Assembly (NCBI GenBank): GCA_963665215.2
Contig: CAXXWW010000014.1
Span: forward strand, 284,858 to 348,857
Origin: G963665215 sp963665215
GTDB lineage: Bacteria; Chloroflexota; Dehalococcoidia; Lucifugimonadales; CAUZJF01
Length of the DNA: 64,000 nucleotides
Reading direction: 5' to 3'
Shown here piece after piece: positions 9,077 through 17,813 of the stretch. Under the pieces are notes generated by a model. The model searched no databases. It was not told the origin of the DNA and saw only the letters and a list, made by a program, of their open reading frames with translations. Position numbers and translations under genes: made by a program. How positions within the stretch are numbered: position 1 is the stretch's first letter; every line of letters begins with the position of its first letter.

Positions 9077-9354
9077 CCCATCTTAGTTACCATCGCCCGT
9101 ACGCTCCTGATGGACCATCCCATTCTCGTTCTTGACGACTCGACCTCCAGCGTGGACGTCGGCACCGAGTATGAGATTCAGATGGCACTGGCCGAGGTGA
9201 TAAAGGGCAGAACGACCTTCGTCATAGCCCACCGTCTGTTGTCAGTGAGAAATGCAGACCTGGACCTTGTGACCACCGAGGCGAGGTCGTCGAGAGCGGT
9301 AGCCATGATGAGCTGCTCGATCGGAGGGGGTTGTACCGCCATATTTATATCGGA
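9077..9354 (+). pseudogene. C-terminal remnant of an ABC exporter ATPase
   Basis: The fragment begins ILVTIARTLLMDHPILVLDD, which is the region after the ABC signature through Walker B. It continues STSSVDVGTEYEIQMAL, then GRTTFVIAHRLLSVRNAD, the H-loop. After a frameshift near 9260 the next frame gives GEVVESGSHDELLDRRGLYR and ends at TGA 9352-9354. This is the last third of an MsbA-type multidrug exporter. The membrane domain and Walker A are absent, so it is not functional. Confidence 0.8.
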
Positions 9355-9400
9355 TGAAGCGTGGGACCATGAGGATATGTTACCGGGGGTGTGGTCGCCT

Positions 9401-9426
9401 TCAGCTATCAGCTATCAGCTATCAGC
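9401..9426. repeat. Short tandem repeat (TCAGCTA)x3.7
   Basis: Three exact 7-bp units TCAGCTA followed by TCAGC. The repeat overlaps the last codons of the hydantoinase B gene. Confidence 0.8.
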
Positions 9427-11210
9427 GGCTGGCCGTCGGCGCGGACGGCTTTGGGCTCGAGGTCTAACGGCCCGCGTCGGGATTTCATCTCGGCGCGAAG
9501 GCGGTCTGTCGCCTCTTTGTCTACGCGAAGGGGGTCCCCCACCAGGACCACGCCGTAGGCCTCCCTGACGTGGGGTACGGTGAGCTTCTCCTGTGTCACG
9601 TCCTCAAGCACTGACTCGGGGTCCCTTTCCATGGGGTCGCCGTAGCCTCCGGCGCCAGACCCGGTCTGGCGGAACACGTCGCCCTTCTTAAGCGTCCTGA
9701 GGAACTTGGCGGGGAGTTGCTCGCTCTCCCCCTCGGGATTGAGGGCGTTGGAGTTGCGTGAACCCGGGCTTCCTCCCTGGGCGCCCCAGGGCAGGAACTT
9801 GCCGCGGTCCGAGCGGATCTGAAGCGTTGCCTCTTCGGCGGTTAGCTCGAACTCCCGGACGATGCCCATACCCCCGCGGTATTTCCCAGGCCCCTCGCTG
9901 TCCGGCACGAATCCGTACCTCTTGACTCGAAGAGGTTGGTTGGCCTCTATGCTCTCGATGGGGGTGTTGGCCTGGTTGGTGACCGGCGCGGCCGCGCCGT
10001 CGGTGCCATCGGCGAAGGGGCCGCCCCCTCTAGGCCCGTCGTTGTTGAACTCGACGAAGACAAAGGCCTTGCCGTCGGGGTAGTAGCCGCCGAAGCTGAT
10101 GGCGACCTCTCCACCTCCCCAAGCGCCGGGGACACGGTCGGGCAGCGCCTTGGCCATGGCGCCGAAGACCGTCTGGGCCACTCTGAACCCGCCGAGCCCT
10201 CTCGCCGCCACGGGCGCCGGGTGCTGGGCGTTGACGTAGCACCCCGGTGGGGCTACGACCTCGATGGGCCGGAAGAAGCCCGCGTTGGCCGTTATGTTGG
10301 GGTTGGTCAGGTTCTTGAATACCGCGTACACGGCCGACTTTGTGAACGACAGGGTAGGGTTTATGGAGCCCTTTGCCTGGGGCGACGTCCCGGTGAAGTC
10401 GACCAGCATCTCGTCGCCCTCGACGGTGACCTTGACCTTGATGGAGATGGGCTCCGGGTTGAACCCGTCGTCGTCGATGTAGTCGGTGAACTCCCACGAC
10501 CCGTCCGGTAGTCCGGCGATCTCCGCCCTGGTCAGCCGCTCAGTGTAGTCGATTATGTCGGTCACGTAGTTCCTGAGGTCCTCGATGCTGTACTCCTCCA
10601 CGAGGCGGAGAAGGTCGCGCTCTCCCTGGTGGAGGGCTGATATCTGGGCCAGGATGTCTCCCTGTACCATGTCCGGTACCCGGACGTTCTTGTTCAGGAT
10701 GCGCCAGACGGCGTCGTTCATCACACCCGCTTCAATCAGCTTGATGGGCGGGATCCGGAGGCCCTCCTGGTATATCTCGGTGTTGTCGCAGGCGTTGCCT
10801 CCGGCCACACGGCCGCCAATATCGGTGTGATGGGCAATGACGCAGGTCCATGCGACCAGCGCCTCGTTGTAGAAGACGGGCTTGAACAGGAAGATGTCGG
10901 GCAGGTGACTGCCACCCTCGTACGGGTCGTTGTTGGCGAAGATGTCCCCCGGCTTGACGTCGTCGCCGTAGTAGGCCCGTATTGCATCGAGGGCGGGCTG
11001 CATGGCGCCCATGTGGAAGGGCAGGGTCAGGCCCTGGGCCACCTGCTGGCCCTCGGCGTTGAAGATGCCGGTCGAGAAGTCCATGCCGTCCTTGACCACG
11101 GCCGACCGTGCCGTACGTACAACAGTGACGGCCATCGTGTCAGCCGCGCTGGACAGGTAGTTCTTGACTATCTCGCGTGTTATCGGATCGAGCCCGTTCT
11201 CTTCTTGCAT
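9408..11210 (-). CDS. hyuB: Hydantoinase B / oxoprolinase-family subunit
   Basis: A 600-residue protein with the typical N-terminus DPITREIVKNYLSSAADTMA and block FSTGIFNAEGQQVAQG. The conserved NNDPYEGGSHLPDIF and AHHTDIGGRVAG follow, and a Gly-rich GSGAGGYGDP lies near the C-terminus. In this family the B subunit works with HyuA in ATP-dependent opening of hydantoin, 5-oxoproline or similar ring amides, or in acetone carboxylase-like reactions. The substrate is not predictable here. It lies 73 bp downstream of hyuA on the same strand, so the two are almost certainly co-transcribed. Length is usual for the family. Confidence 0.9.
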   Translation of the reverse strand: MQEENGLDPITREIVKNYLSSAADTMAVTVVRTARSAVVKDGMDFSTGIFNAEGQQVAQGLTLPFHMGAMQPALDAIRAYYGDDVKPGDIFANNDPYEGGSHLPDIFLFKPVFYNEALVAWTCVIAHHTDIGGRVAGGNACDNTEIYQEGLRIPPIKLIEAGVMNDAVWRILNKNVRVPDMVQGDILAQISALHQGERDLLRLVEEYSIEDLRNYVTDIIDYTERLTRAEIAGLPDGSWEFTDYIDDDGFNPEPISIKVKVTVEGDEMLVDFTGTSPQAKGSINPTLSFTKSAVYAVFKNLTNPNITANAGFFRPIEVVAPPGCYVNAQHPAPVAARGLGGFRVAQTVFGAMAKALPDRVPGAWGGGEVAISFGGYYPDGKAFVFVEFNNDGPRGGGPFADGTDGAAAPVTNQANTPIESIEANQPLRVKRYGFVPDSEGPGKYRGGMGIVREFELTAEEATLQIRSDRGKFLPWGAQGGSPGSRNSNALNPEGESEQLPAKFLRTLKKGDVFRQTGSGAGGYGDPMERDPESVLEDVTQEKLTVPHVREAYGVVLVGDPLRVDKEATDRLRAEMKSRRGPLDLEPKAVRADGQPLIADS

Positions 11211-11283
11211 GGTTTCCCCTGTCTACCCCTTGGTCAGAGTGTCCCCGCCCCAGATTCCTCGTCGTGGACTCCTCGGGATGACA

Positions 11284-13383
11284 TCATACTTTGCCCTTGA
11301 CTCTTTCCAGCAGGATGTCTTTCAGTGAGTCGAGGGAGGCGCGCCAGCCGGGGGGAACGGCGACCGTCGAGTCGTACTCCTCCACGATCAGGGGCCCGTC
11401 GGTGCCAGCCTCGTCAAGGCTCGCACGGTCGACGATCGGTGTGTTTGTCCACCCGGTCTCCGGGCCGAAGTAGACCTTCCGCTCGGCCGTCGCGGGCCCG
11501 GAGCCCTGGAGGCCGAGGTCGATGCCTTCGGGCACCCGCGGGCTCTCCGCGATGGCCCGCGCGATCACCCTGATGTTCACCAGCTGCATCGGCTCGTCCA
11601 CTCGGTAGCCGTAGGTCTTCTCGTGCTCGACGGCATAAGCCTCGCCCAGTCTCTCGAGACTCTCGGCTGAAAAGCTATCGTCCTCAATGCCCACGGTCAG
11701 CTCGGAGGTCTGGCCCACGTACTTCACGTCCACCTGCGTCTCGGTACGCTGTCGAGAGTCGTCGAAGCCCTCATCGGTCAGTAGCTCTGAGCCCTGGTCC
11801 ATCAAGCCTTGAAGGATGCCATTTGCCTCGTCGAGGTCCAGCTCCGAGAACTTACGGAAATGTGTCCGGACGAAGTGGTGCTCGACATCGGCGAACAGCA
11901 GTCCGAAGGCGCTGAAGGCTCCTGGAGACGGAGGGACGATGACCCGGCTGATGCCAAGCATCTCAGCCAGTCCAGCCGCATGTATAGGTCCGCCCCCGCC
12001 GAAGGCCACCAGCGTGAACCGGCGGGGGTCGCGGCCCCGCTCGCTGGAGACCGCACGCAATGCTCGTCCCATGTTGGAGTTGACGAGAAGATGGACCCCA
12101 TGAGCGGCCTCTATCTCGGACAGGCCCAATGACCCGGCTACTCTATCCGCTATGGCGCGCCGGGCTTTTTCGGCGTTGATGGGGAACCTCCCGCCCAGCA
12201 GGTATTCCGGGTTCAGGTACCCAAGGGCGACGTTGCCGTCGGTAACAGTGGGCTCCTCACCCCCTGCGTCGTAGCAGACCGGGCCGGGGACCGCGCCCGC
12301 GCTCTGGGGCCCGCACTGGAGGGCGCCGGCCTTGTCCACCCAGGCGATGCTGCCGCCTCCGGCGCTAACCTCCGCCAGATCGATTGCCGGCACTCGGAGT
12401 ACGTAGCCTCCGCCCGTCAGCAGGCGGTGGCCAACGTTCATGCCGCCCCCGACCTCGTACTCGGTGGCCCTGAGTATCTCGCCGCCCTCGATGATGGAGG
12501 CCTTGGCCGTGGTACCTCCCATGTCGAAGCTGATGATGTCGGGGGTGTCTATGCGCTTCCCCAGGTGGTAAGCGCCGATCACACCGGCCGCCGGCCCGGA
12601 CTCGATACAAAAGATCGGCCTATCGACGGTCACGTTAACCGGGGCCAGCCCCCCATTGGACTGCATGATGGTGAGGGGCACGGTGATGTCCCGCGCGCGT
12701 AGCTGCTCTTCCAGATCGGTCAAGTACCTCGCGACGACGGGACGAACGTAGGCATTGATCACCGTCGTGCTGGTCCGTTCGTACTCCCTCATCTCCGGCA
12801 GGATCTCGCTGGAGACCGATAGGTCCACTCCGGGGACTCTCTTGGCCAGCACCTCCGCGACGCGAGACTCGTGATCGGGGTTGGCGTAGGAGTGGAGCAG
12901 GCATACGGCCACCGACCGGACTCCCTCTTCGGCGATTCGCCCGGCGACCCGCTCCACATCCGACATGTCGAGGGGCTCCAGCACCTCGCCCTGGAAGCTT
13001 ACCCGCTCCCGGACCTCGAATCGCAGCCGCCGCTCCACGAGAGGGGGCGGCTTCCGGTAGTAGAGGTCGTACAGACGAGGGGTGCGGATGCGGCCCAGCT
13101 CCAGCACGTCCCGGAAGCCTTCGGTGGTTACCAGCGCCGTCTTCTCGCCCTTGCCCTCCAGGATCGCGTTGGTGGCCACGGTGAAGCCGTGGACCAGCTC
13201 GGTCACGTCGTTGGGCTTGATCGTGAGGGTCTGGACGGACTCGTCCAGGCCCGCGAGCACACCCCGGCTGTAGTCGTCGGGCGTGGTGGCGACCTTCTTG
13301 ACCAGGACCCGGCCGTCGTCTCCGAGAAAGACGACGTCCGTGAATGTCCCGCCTATGTCGACCGCAGCCCTGAATCGCGCCAT
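11284..13383 (-). CDS. hyuA: Hydantoinase A / oxoprolinase-family subunit
   Basis: A 699-residue ATP-binding partner of HyuB. The N-terminal phosphate loop reads AAVDIGGTFTDVVFLGDDGR. The second actin/hexokinase-like nucleotide motif is ISFDMGGTTAKASIIEGGE near residue 285. GGGSIAWVDKAGALQCGPQS and FGGGGPIHAAGLAEMLG are also classic for the family. The ATG at 13383 lies just downstream of a decayed region. With hyuB it forms a two-gene operon for ATP-dependent amide or lactam hydrolysis. Confidence 0.9.
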   Translation of the reverse strand: MARFRAAVDIGGTFTDVVFLGDDGRVLVKKVATTPDDYSRGVLAGLDESVQTLTIKPNDVTELVHGFTVATNAILEGKGEKTALVTTEGFRDVLELGRIRTPRLYDLYYRKPPPLVERRLRFEVRERVSFQGEVLEPLDMSDVERVAGRIAEEGVRSVAVCLLHSYANPDHESRVAEVLAKRVPGVDLSVSSEILPEMREYERTSTTVINAYVRPVVARYLTDLEEQLRARDITVPLTIMQSNGGLAPVNVTVDRPIFCIESGPAAGVIGAYHLGKRIDTPDIISFDMGGTTAKASIIEGGEILRATEYEVGGGMNVGHRLLTGGGYVLRVPAIDLAEVSAGGGSIAWVDKAGALQCGPQSAGAVPGPVCYDAGGEEPTVTDGNVALGYLNPEYLLGGRFPINAEKARRAIADRVAGSLGLSEIEAAHGVHLLVNSNMGRALRAVSSERGRDPRRFTLVAFGGGGPIHAAGLAEMLGISRVIVPPSPGAFSAFGLLFADVEHHFVRTHFRKFSELDLDEANGILQGLMDQGSELLTDEGFDDSRQRTETQVDVKYVGQTSELTVGIEDDSFSAESLERLGEAYAVEHEKTYGYRVDEPMQLVNIRVIARAIAESPRVPEGIDLGLQGSGPATAERKVYFGPETGWTNTPIVDRASLDEAGTDGPLIVEEYDSTVAVPPGWRASLDSLKDILLERVKGKV

Positions 13384-13389
13384 GTTCTC

Positions 13390-13800
13390 AGTGAGTCATC
13401 GAGGACCCGGCCGGATAGCCGGGCTGCCTTCTTAGCCCAAATCCGTCGAAGTAGCATACATCATTGAACCTGTCGGTCGGTTCAATCTCATAGAAGTCTC
13501 CTTGAACGACTATTAGCTCTCCATTGGGGACCCGGGCAGCCACCCGTCTACCGTTTGCAACAGACTCATCGCTGGTGACATGCGTTGGAGCGTGCCTGGC
13601 GCCCGCGGTCACCCCGTCCAGGTCCAGTTCTCCACGAAGTCGAAGGGGTCGCCTCCGGGACATAGGGCTTCGATGAACTTGGGGTGGTAGGTCCATTCCG
13701 TGAGGGGATCTGATCGGGTTCCCTGTGCTCCATTTGCGCGATGATTCCCTAGTGCCTGTTCATCTGTCAGATCTCCTAGGGCCACAGCGGGCCGCCCGGC
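13390..13800 (-). pseudogene. Decayed gene, possibly methyltransferase-like
   Basis: Two minus-strand stretches look protein-like but lie in different frames. One, near 13440-13545, reads GDFYEIEPTDRF followed by NDVCYFDGFG, which resembles the motif around the third strand of SAM methyltransferases. The other, about 13610-13800, reads LTEWTYHPKFIEALCPGGDP and DFVENWTWTG before a stop. No complete gene can be assembled, so the family assignment is weak. Confidence 0.3.
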
Positions 13801-13885
13801 CTAAATAGATGTCGCCAAGGCTGACAAGCCCCGCAATCGTCATGCACAGCCGATTTGTCACGGGGTCCGTTGTGGTTGGACAGTG

Positions 13886-13914
13886 TTGACAAAGTGTCCT
13901 TGACCCTATATATA
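13886..13914 (+). promoter_or_regulatory. Sigma-70-type promoter, apparently orphaned
   Basis: TTGACA (13886-13891), a 17-bp spacer, then TATATA (13909-13914), reading rightward. The IS-B element now starts about 45 bp downstream, so the promoter may drive the IS-B transposase remnant. Its original gene is not evident. Confidence 0.45.
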
Positions 13915-14577
13915 TCACGGTCAGTTGCGACTGGAAAGAGCTCTCAGCCCGTCCTTTGAACCCACATTTCCCAGATCAGCCGCGTGGGTGCGTCGTAATC
14001 CGGTAAGAGTGCTGCCTATTTGAGCCGCATACCTGGGCATTATGGGCAGTGTGGGTGCTAGACTGGCCGAGCTAGGGGGTCTAGTTCTGGATACCGCAAT
14101 CTCGCTGGAGGCACCCAATGGGTGAAAGCTCCGACACCCCTTTGAAGCTCCAATTCGACCGCAGAGTCCGCCTGGATTTTCGTGGCGCTACGATCACCTC
14201 GGACGCCGGACTCCTGGCATGCCGCGAGCTTGATGCCGCTCTGGGGCTCACAGAGACAGCCAACGATTATATCCATGAAAGCCGCACCGGCCGCAATGTG
14301 CAACACCCGCTGTTGCCCTTGCTCAGACAATCGGTGTATAGCCGTCTCGCTGGCTACGAGGACACCAACGACGCTGAACGGCTTGCCCAAGACCCGGCTA
14401 TGCGTGTCATCGTCGGGTGGCAAGGTACTGATAAGCAGGCAGCCAGCACCAACACTATGAGCCGATTTGAGACTGAGGTGTTAACCGAAGAGGAGAACCT
14501 GGATGGGCTTGCGCGCCTGAATGTTGAGTGGGTGGACAGGGCCATGGCCCAGACATCTCACCAGCGAGTTATCCTAG

Positions 14578-16308
14578 CCGATATTTCCCAGATGGAATTC
14601 AGTGCGTCCATGATCGCAACATGCTATGGTAACATGGGCTATATGGCTGTTCTCTGATATTGTCAATGCTCCATTTAGCCTCATAGTGCCATTTAGCCAC
14701 TTCGAACCACCCACAACGGCGCTAGACGGCTCTTTCAGGCCAAACTCATCCTACAAGTCGCGTACCTTGCCTTGAGCGACCTGAGTCTGATGACGATTCC
14801 TTTTGCCTACGCGTCTTGCTATCCAGGATTGAAACGAAGCCTGCCGATCTTTTCCAGCATTTCACCGAACATATCCCTACTCACCATCACCTCGGCAAGC
14901 TGGAACACGAGCCTCCTGGCATGACGCACCAAACGCCCGCCTGTCTTGATGAGTCTCGTCTGAACGCTTGTCAAAGACCAGCGCTTGATGGACTCAGGCA
15001 ATGCGAGCCTCCTCAAGAAGTTACCCAGATTATAAGCCAGGATGAATAGCGAGAGTCTCACCTGATTAGCCACGAACTTATGACACGACAGCCTCGTCCA
15101 GTTCAGTGCGTATTTGCCTTCTTTTATCCACTGCTCTGCTGTGCCGCGGCCATTATAGAAGCTGACTATGCCCTTCGTCGGATAACTCAGGTTGGTGACT
15201 ATGAATCCTACTCTGGGGAACAGTTCTCCCTGGTGCCACTCTACCTTGGCTATCACCCTCCGAGGAACATCCCAACTCTGAGCTTGGTAGGCGAAGTCAT
15301 GATAGGAGACGATGGGCTTTCGGGAAGGCCACTCGGTAGGCCGTACCAACAGGTGCGCTATTTCCCGCTGAAGAACGTCATTCGCTGGAAGCCTTATGGC
15401 ATAACCGATGCGTCTTGCCTCCATGTACTCGTAAAGCTCAGGCTTGGCAAAGGCGGCGTCGGCTCTAAACAGAAGCCTCACCGCCAGCTTCAGGTAGCGC
15501 TCCACGATAGGCTCGATGAATCCCTCCCACCCATCGGCGCTATGTACGTTGCCTGGCCTGAGCACTGCACCTTCACAGTCTCCGAACTGGTTGAAGCAGA
15601 ACAGCGGATGATAGCACATGCACTCGAAGTGTCCATTGTAGGCTGCACCCTCCTGCTGACCATGTACCGGACTCTCTGAACTGTCGATGTCCAAGATAAT
15701 ACGCCGGTGGACTGTCTTGGCTACGCCACGTTTTACCCATTCTACATTCAGCTGCTCAAGGCCCTTGCGGTTATCCTTCTGAGTAAGCAACTCGGTCTCG
15801 AACCTACTCATCTCGCTGGTGCTGGCCGCCTTCCTGTCAGGGCCTTTCCAGCCAACGACTACTCTCATGGCTGGGTCTTGGGAAAGTCGATCGGCATCAT
15901 TGGTGTCGTCGTATCCTGCGAGGCGGCTGTAGATTGATTGTCTCAACAGAGAGATTAACTTATGGAGAATGTTTTTACCGGTTCGGCCTTCCTTGAGGTA
16001 TTCAGCGGATGAGTCGGTTAGTCCCAGGGCATCATCGAGTTCTCTGCATGCAAGTAATCCAGCGTCTGAGGTGATAGTAACACCCCGAAACTCCAGGCGA
16101 ACTTTGGAGTCGAAGTTGAGCTTGAGAGGGGTCTTTTCGCCGTCACCCATAAGGTGCCTCCAACTCGCTTACGTAATCAGAAGATGAAGCTAAATATATG
16201 GGCGTATTATAATCCTTTAACGCCTATGATAGCCGCAACATCGGCAGACTATTCACAGCAATCACATGATTACCAATCTTGGCTTCAGTCCATCTGGGTA
16301 ATCCAGGC
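14578..16308 (-). mobile_element. IS1380-type element IS-C (complete), inserted in IS-B
   Basis: A 1731-bp element flanked by CTAG at 14574-14577 and 16309-16312. The uninterrupted site with a single CTAG is seen in the second IS-B copy near 58793-58796. The ends are imperfect inverted repeats sharing CCCAGATGGA. It contains one intact transposase on the minus strand. Confidence 0.9.
14819..16150 (-). CDS. IS1380-family DDE transposase (IS-C)
   Basis: An intact 443-residue transposase. The first catalytic Asp lies in RIILDIDSSESPVHG, the second in LLFRADAAFAKPELYEY and the Glu in GTAEQWIKEGKYALNW. It is a clear relative of the IS-B protein but distinct along its whole length. It ends 241 bp from the element's left end. 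The intact frame and clean target duplication suggest it is still active. Confidence 0.92.
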   Translation of the reverse strand: MGDGEKTPLKLNFDSKVRLEFRGVTITSDAGLLACRELDDALGLTDSSAEYLKEGRTGKNILHKLISLLRQSIYSRLAGYDDTNDADRLSQDPAMRVVVGWKGPDRKAASTSEMSRFETELLTQKDNRKGLEQLNVEWVKRGVAKTVHRRIILDIDSSESPVHGQQEGAAYNGHFECMCYHPLFCFNQFGDCEGAVLRPGNVHSADGWEGFIEPIVERYLKLAVRLLFRADAAFAKPELYEYMEARRIGYAIRLPANDVLQREIAHLLVRPTEWPSRKPIVSYHDFAYQAQSWDVPRRVIAKVEWHQGELFPRVGFIVTNLSYPTKGIVSFYNGRGTAEQWIKEGKYALNWTRLSCHKFVANQVRLSLFILAYNLGNFLRRLALPESIKRWSLTSVQTRLIKTGGRLVRHARRLVFQLAEVMVSRDMFGEMLEKIGRLRFNPG

Positions 16309-16534
16309 CTAGACATGGACAGCTCTGAAAGCCCGGTGCATGGGCAGCAAGAGGGAGTCGCCTACAACGGCCACTTCGAGTCCGTATGTTATCACCCGCT
16401 CTTCCTGTTCAACCATTTCGGAGATTGCGAAGGTGCAATGCTTCGCCCGGGCAACGTCCACAGCGCTGAGCGGTGGCGGGAGGTTCTGGAGCCAGTCGTG
16501 AAGCGATACCAGGAGAAAGCAACTGTCTTGAAAG

Positions 16535-17497
16535 TCAAGAGGAATGAACAACGAATGTGGAAGTCATGTCGTGCCAGGGCGAGCGATGCTTGAGCATGGA
16601 GTTGAGGATAACGAGCAGCTTGCGCATGCAGGCTGTGAGGGCCAGCTTCTTCGGCTTACCAGCGGCCAACAGCCGCTGGTAGAAGTCTCGGATGACGGGA
16701 TTGTAGCGGCTGGCCACCAACGCTCCCATGTACAGGGCGGCGCGGACCCGGCCGCGTCCGCCCCAGACGGTGCGTTTACCACGCAGGGTGCCGCTATCCC
16801 GGTTGTAGGGAGCCACTCCCACCAGGGCGGCAACCTGCCGGCGATCCATGGTGCCCAGCTCCGGCAGGTAGGCCAGAAGAGTGAGGGAGAGCTGCTCGCC
16901 CACGCCGGGGACGGTGCGCAGAAGGTCGTCCTTCTCCCGCCACACGGGACTCTGGCGCAGAGTCTGACGCAGACGCTTGTCCAGGTCGTCCAACTCCCGC
17001 TCCAGCCATGCAATGTGGGCTTCGATGCGGGGACGGACGGCGACGGTGGCGGTGCCGAGGCGGTTCTTCTCCGAGACCAGCATGGTCATCACCTGGTGCC
17101 TTCGGGCAGCCAGGGAGTTGAGGGCCTGGGTTTCGGCGTCCCGCAAAGGGCGCACGGGAGGTCGGACCGCTTCGGCAAAGTGAGCAATAGCCGCCGCGTC
17201 AAGCGAGTCGGTCTTGGCCAGCTTCCCCGTTGCCCTGGCAAAGTCCCGCACTTGGCGCGGGTTGACGACGACCACCGGCACCGCCTCGGCTGCCAGAGCA
17301 GCCACCAGAGGCAGCTCCAAGCCGCCCGAAGCCTCAAGCAACACCATGACAGGTTCCAGGGTCTTCAGCTTGGAGATCAACTGCCGGATCCCCGCATCGT
17401 CATGGGAGACCTCCCATCTTTCGTCCGTGGGACGCACCGCAACGTCCACCTGGGCCTTAGCTACATCGATGCCTACGTAGGTCGCTTCCTGTTCCAT
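16535..17497 (-). CDS. IS110-family transposase, copy A
   Basis: About 320 residues from ATG 17497, which is preceded by AGGAGGTGCTG. A longer in-frame start at 17533 lacks such a site. The N-terminal DEDD/RuvC-like domain is visible as YVGIDVAKAQVD (Asp), VLLEASGG (Glu) and LAKTDSLDAAAIAHF (Asp pair). The C-terminal transposase-20 domain contains RTVPGVGEQLSLTLLAYLPE and VGVAPYNRDSG. IS110 enzymes recombine DNA guided by a bridge RNA encoded at the element end. The gene is intact and identical in frame to copy B. Confidence 0.93.
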   Translation of the reverse strand: MEQEATYVGIDVAKAQVDVAVRPTDERWEVSHDDAGIRQLISKLKTLEPVMVLLEASGGLELPLVAALAAEAVPVVVVNPRQVRDFARATGKLAKTDSLDAAAIAHFAEAVRPPVRPLRDAETQALNSLAARRHQVMTMLVSEKNRLGTATVAVRPRIEAHIAWLERELDDLDKRLRQTLRQSPVWREKDDLLRTVPGVGEQLSLTLLAYLPELGTMDRRQVAALVGVAPYNRDSGTLRGKRTVWGGRGRVRAALYMGALVASRYNPVIRDFYQRLLAAGKPKKLALTACMRKLLVILNSMLKHRSPWHDMTSTFVVHSS

Positions 17498-17529
17498 CAG
17501 CACCTCCTGCGAATTATTGGCCCGTCCTT

Positions 17530-17680
17530 GCAAGATGCGGGCTTGGTTGGCCCAGACAACTGTTCGGGCTCTAACTCTGGGGGGTGCGGCGACCCTCGCT
17601 TTCTCACGGCCTGCTACGACCTAGGAATAGTCGGTCTGCCGCACCCCGATCCACCTAAGTGAAGTGATTGTTACACACCA
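17530..17680 (-). ncRNA. Candidate IS110 bridge RNA (copy A)
   Basis: The non-coding end upstream of the transposase contains a long-range stem, GGGGTGCGGC (17581-17590) with GCCGCACCCC (17638-17647), and an inner loop region. For IS110-group elements the bridge RNA that specifies target and donor is encoded in this position. The exact ends and guide loops cannot be set by eye. Confidence 0.4.
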
Positions 17681-17813
17681 AACCAAGATACAAAGTCCGG
17701 CTGCTGTTATGCTGCCTTTGCCAAGCCCGAGGTGTACGAGTACCTGGAGTCAAGGGACACTGGCTACGCTATGCGGCTTCCGGCTTCCGGCACCTGTTGG
17801 GCAGGCCGCCTAA

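Larger units (their letters stand above)
16520..17691 (-). mobile_element. IS110-family element, copy A, in IS-B
   Basis: Comparison with the second copy and with the IS-B protein places the junctions at GAGAAAG (ending 16519) and after GATAC (17691). The same sequence lies at 59004-60175. There are no inverted repeats, as expected for IS110. The transposase reads leftward, with about 190 bp of non-coding sequence upstream of it. Confidence 0.85.

Noticed and set aside
9862..13467. Several 80-200 codon plus-strand frames opposite hyuA and hyuB
   Set aside because: They are antisense shadows of strongly supported family members, without ribosome sites or motifs.
16544..17662. Plus-strand frame of 372 codons opposite the IS110 transposase (repeated at 59028-60146)
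   Set aside because: It is the exact antisense of a well-supported transposase with clear DEDD motifs. The protein shows no motif, and GC-rich sequence commonly gives such frames.
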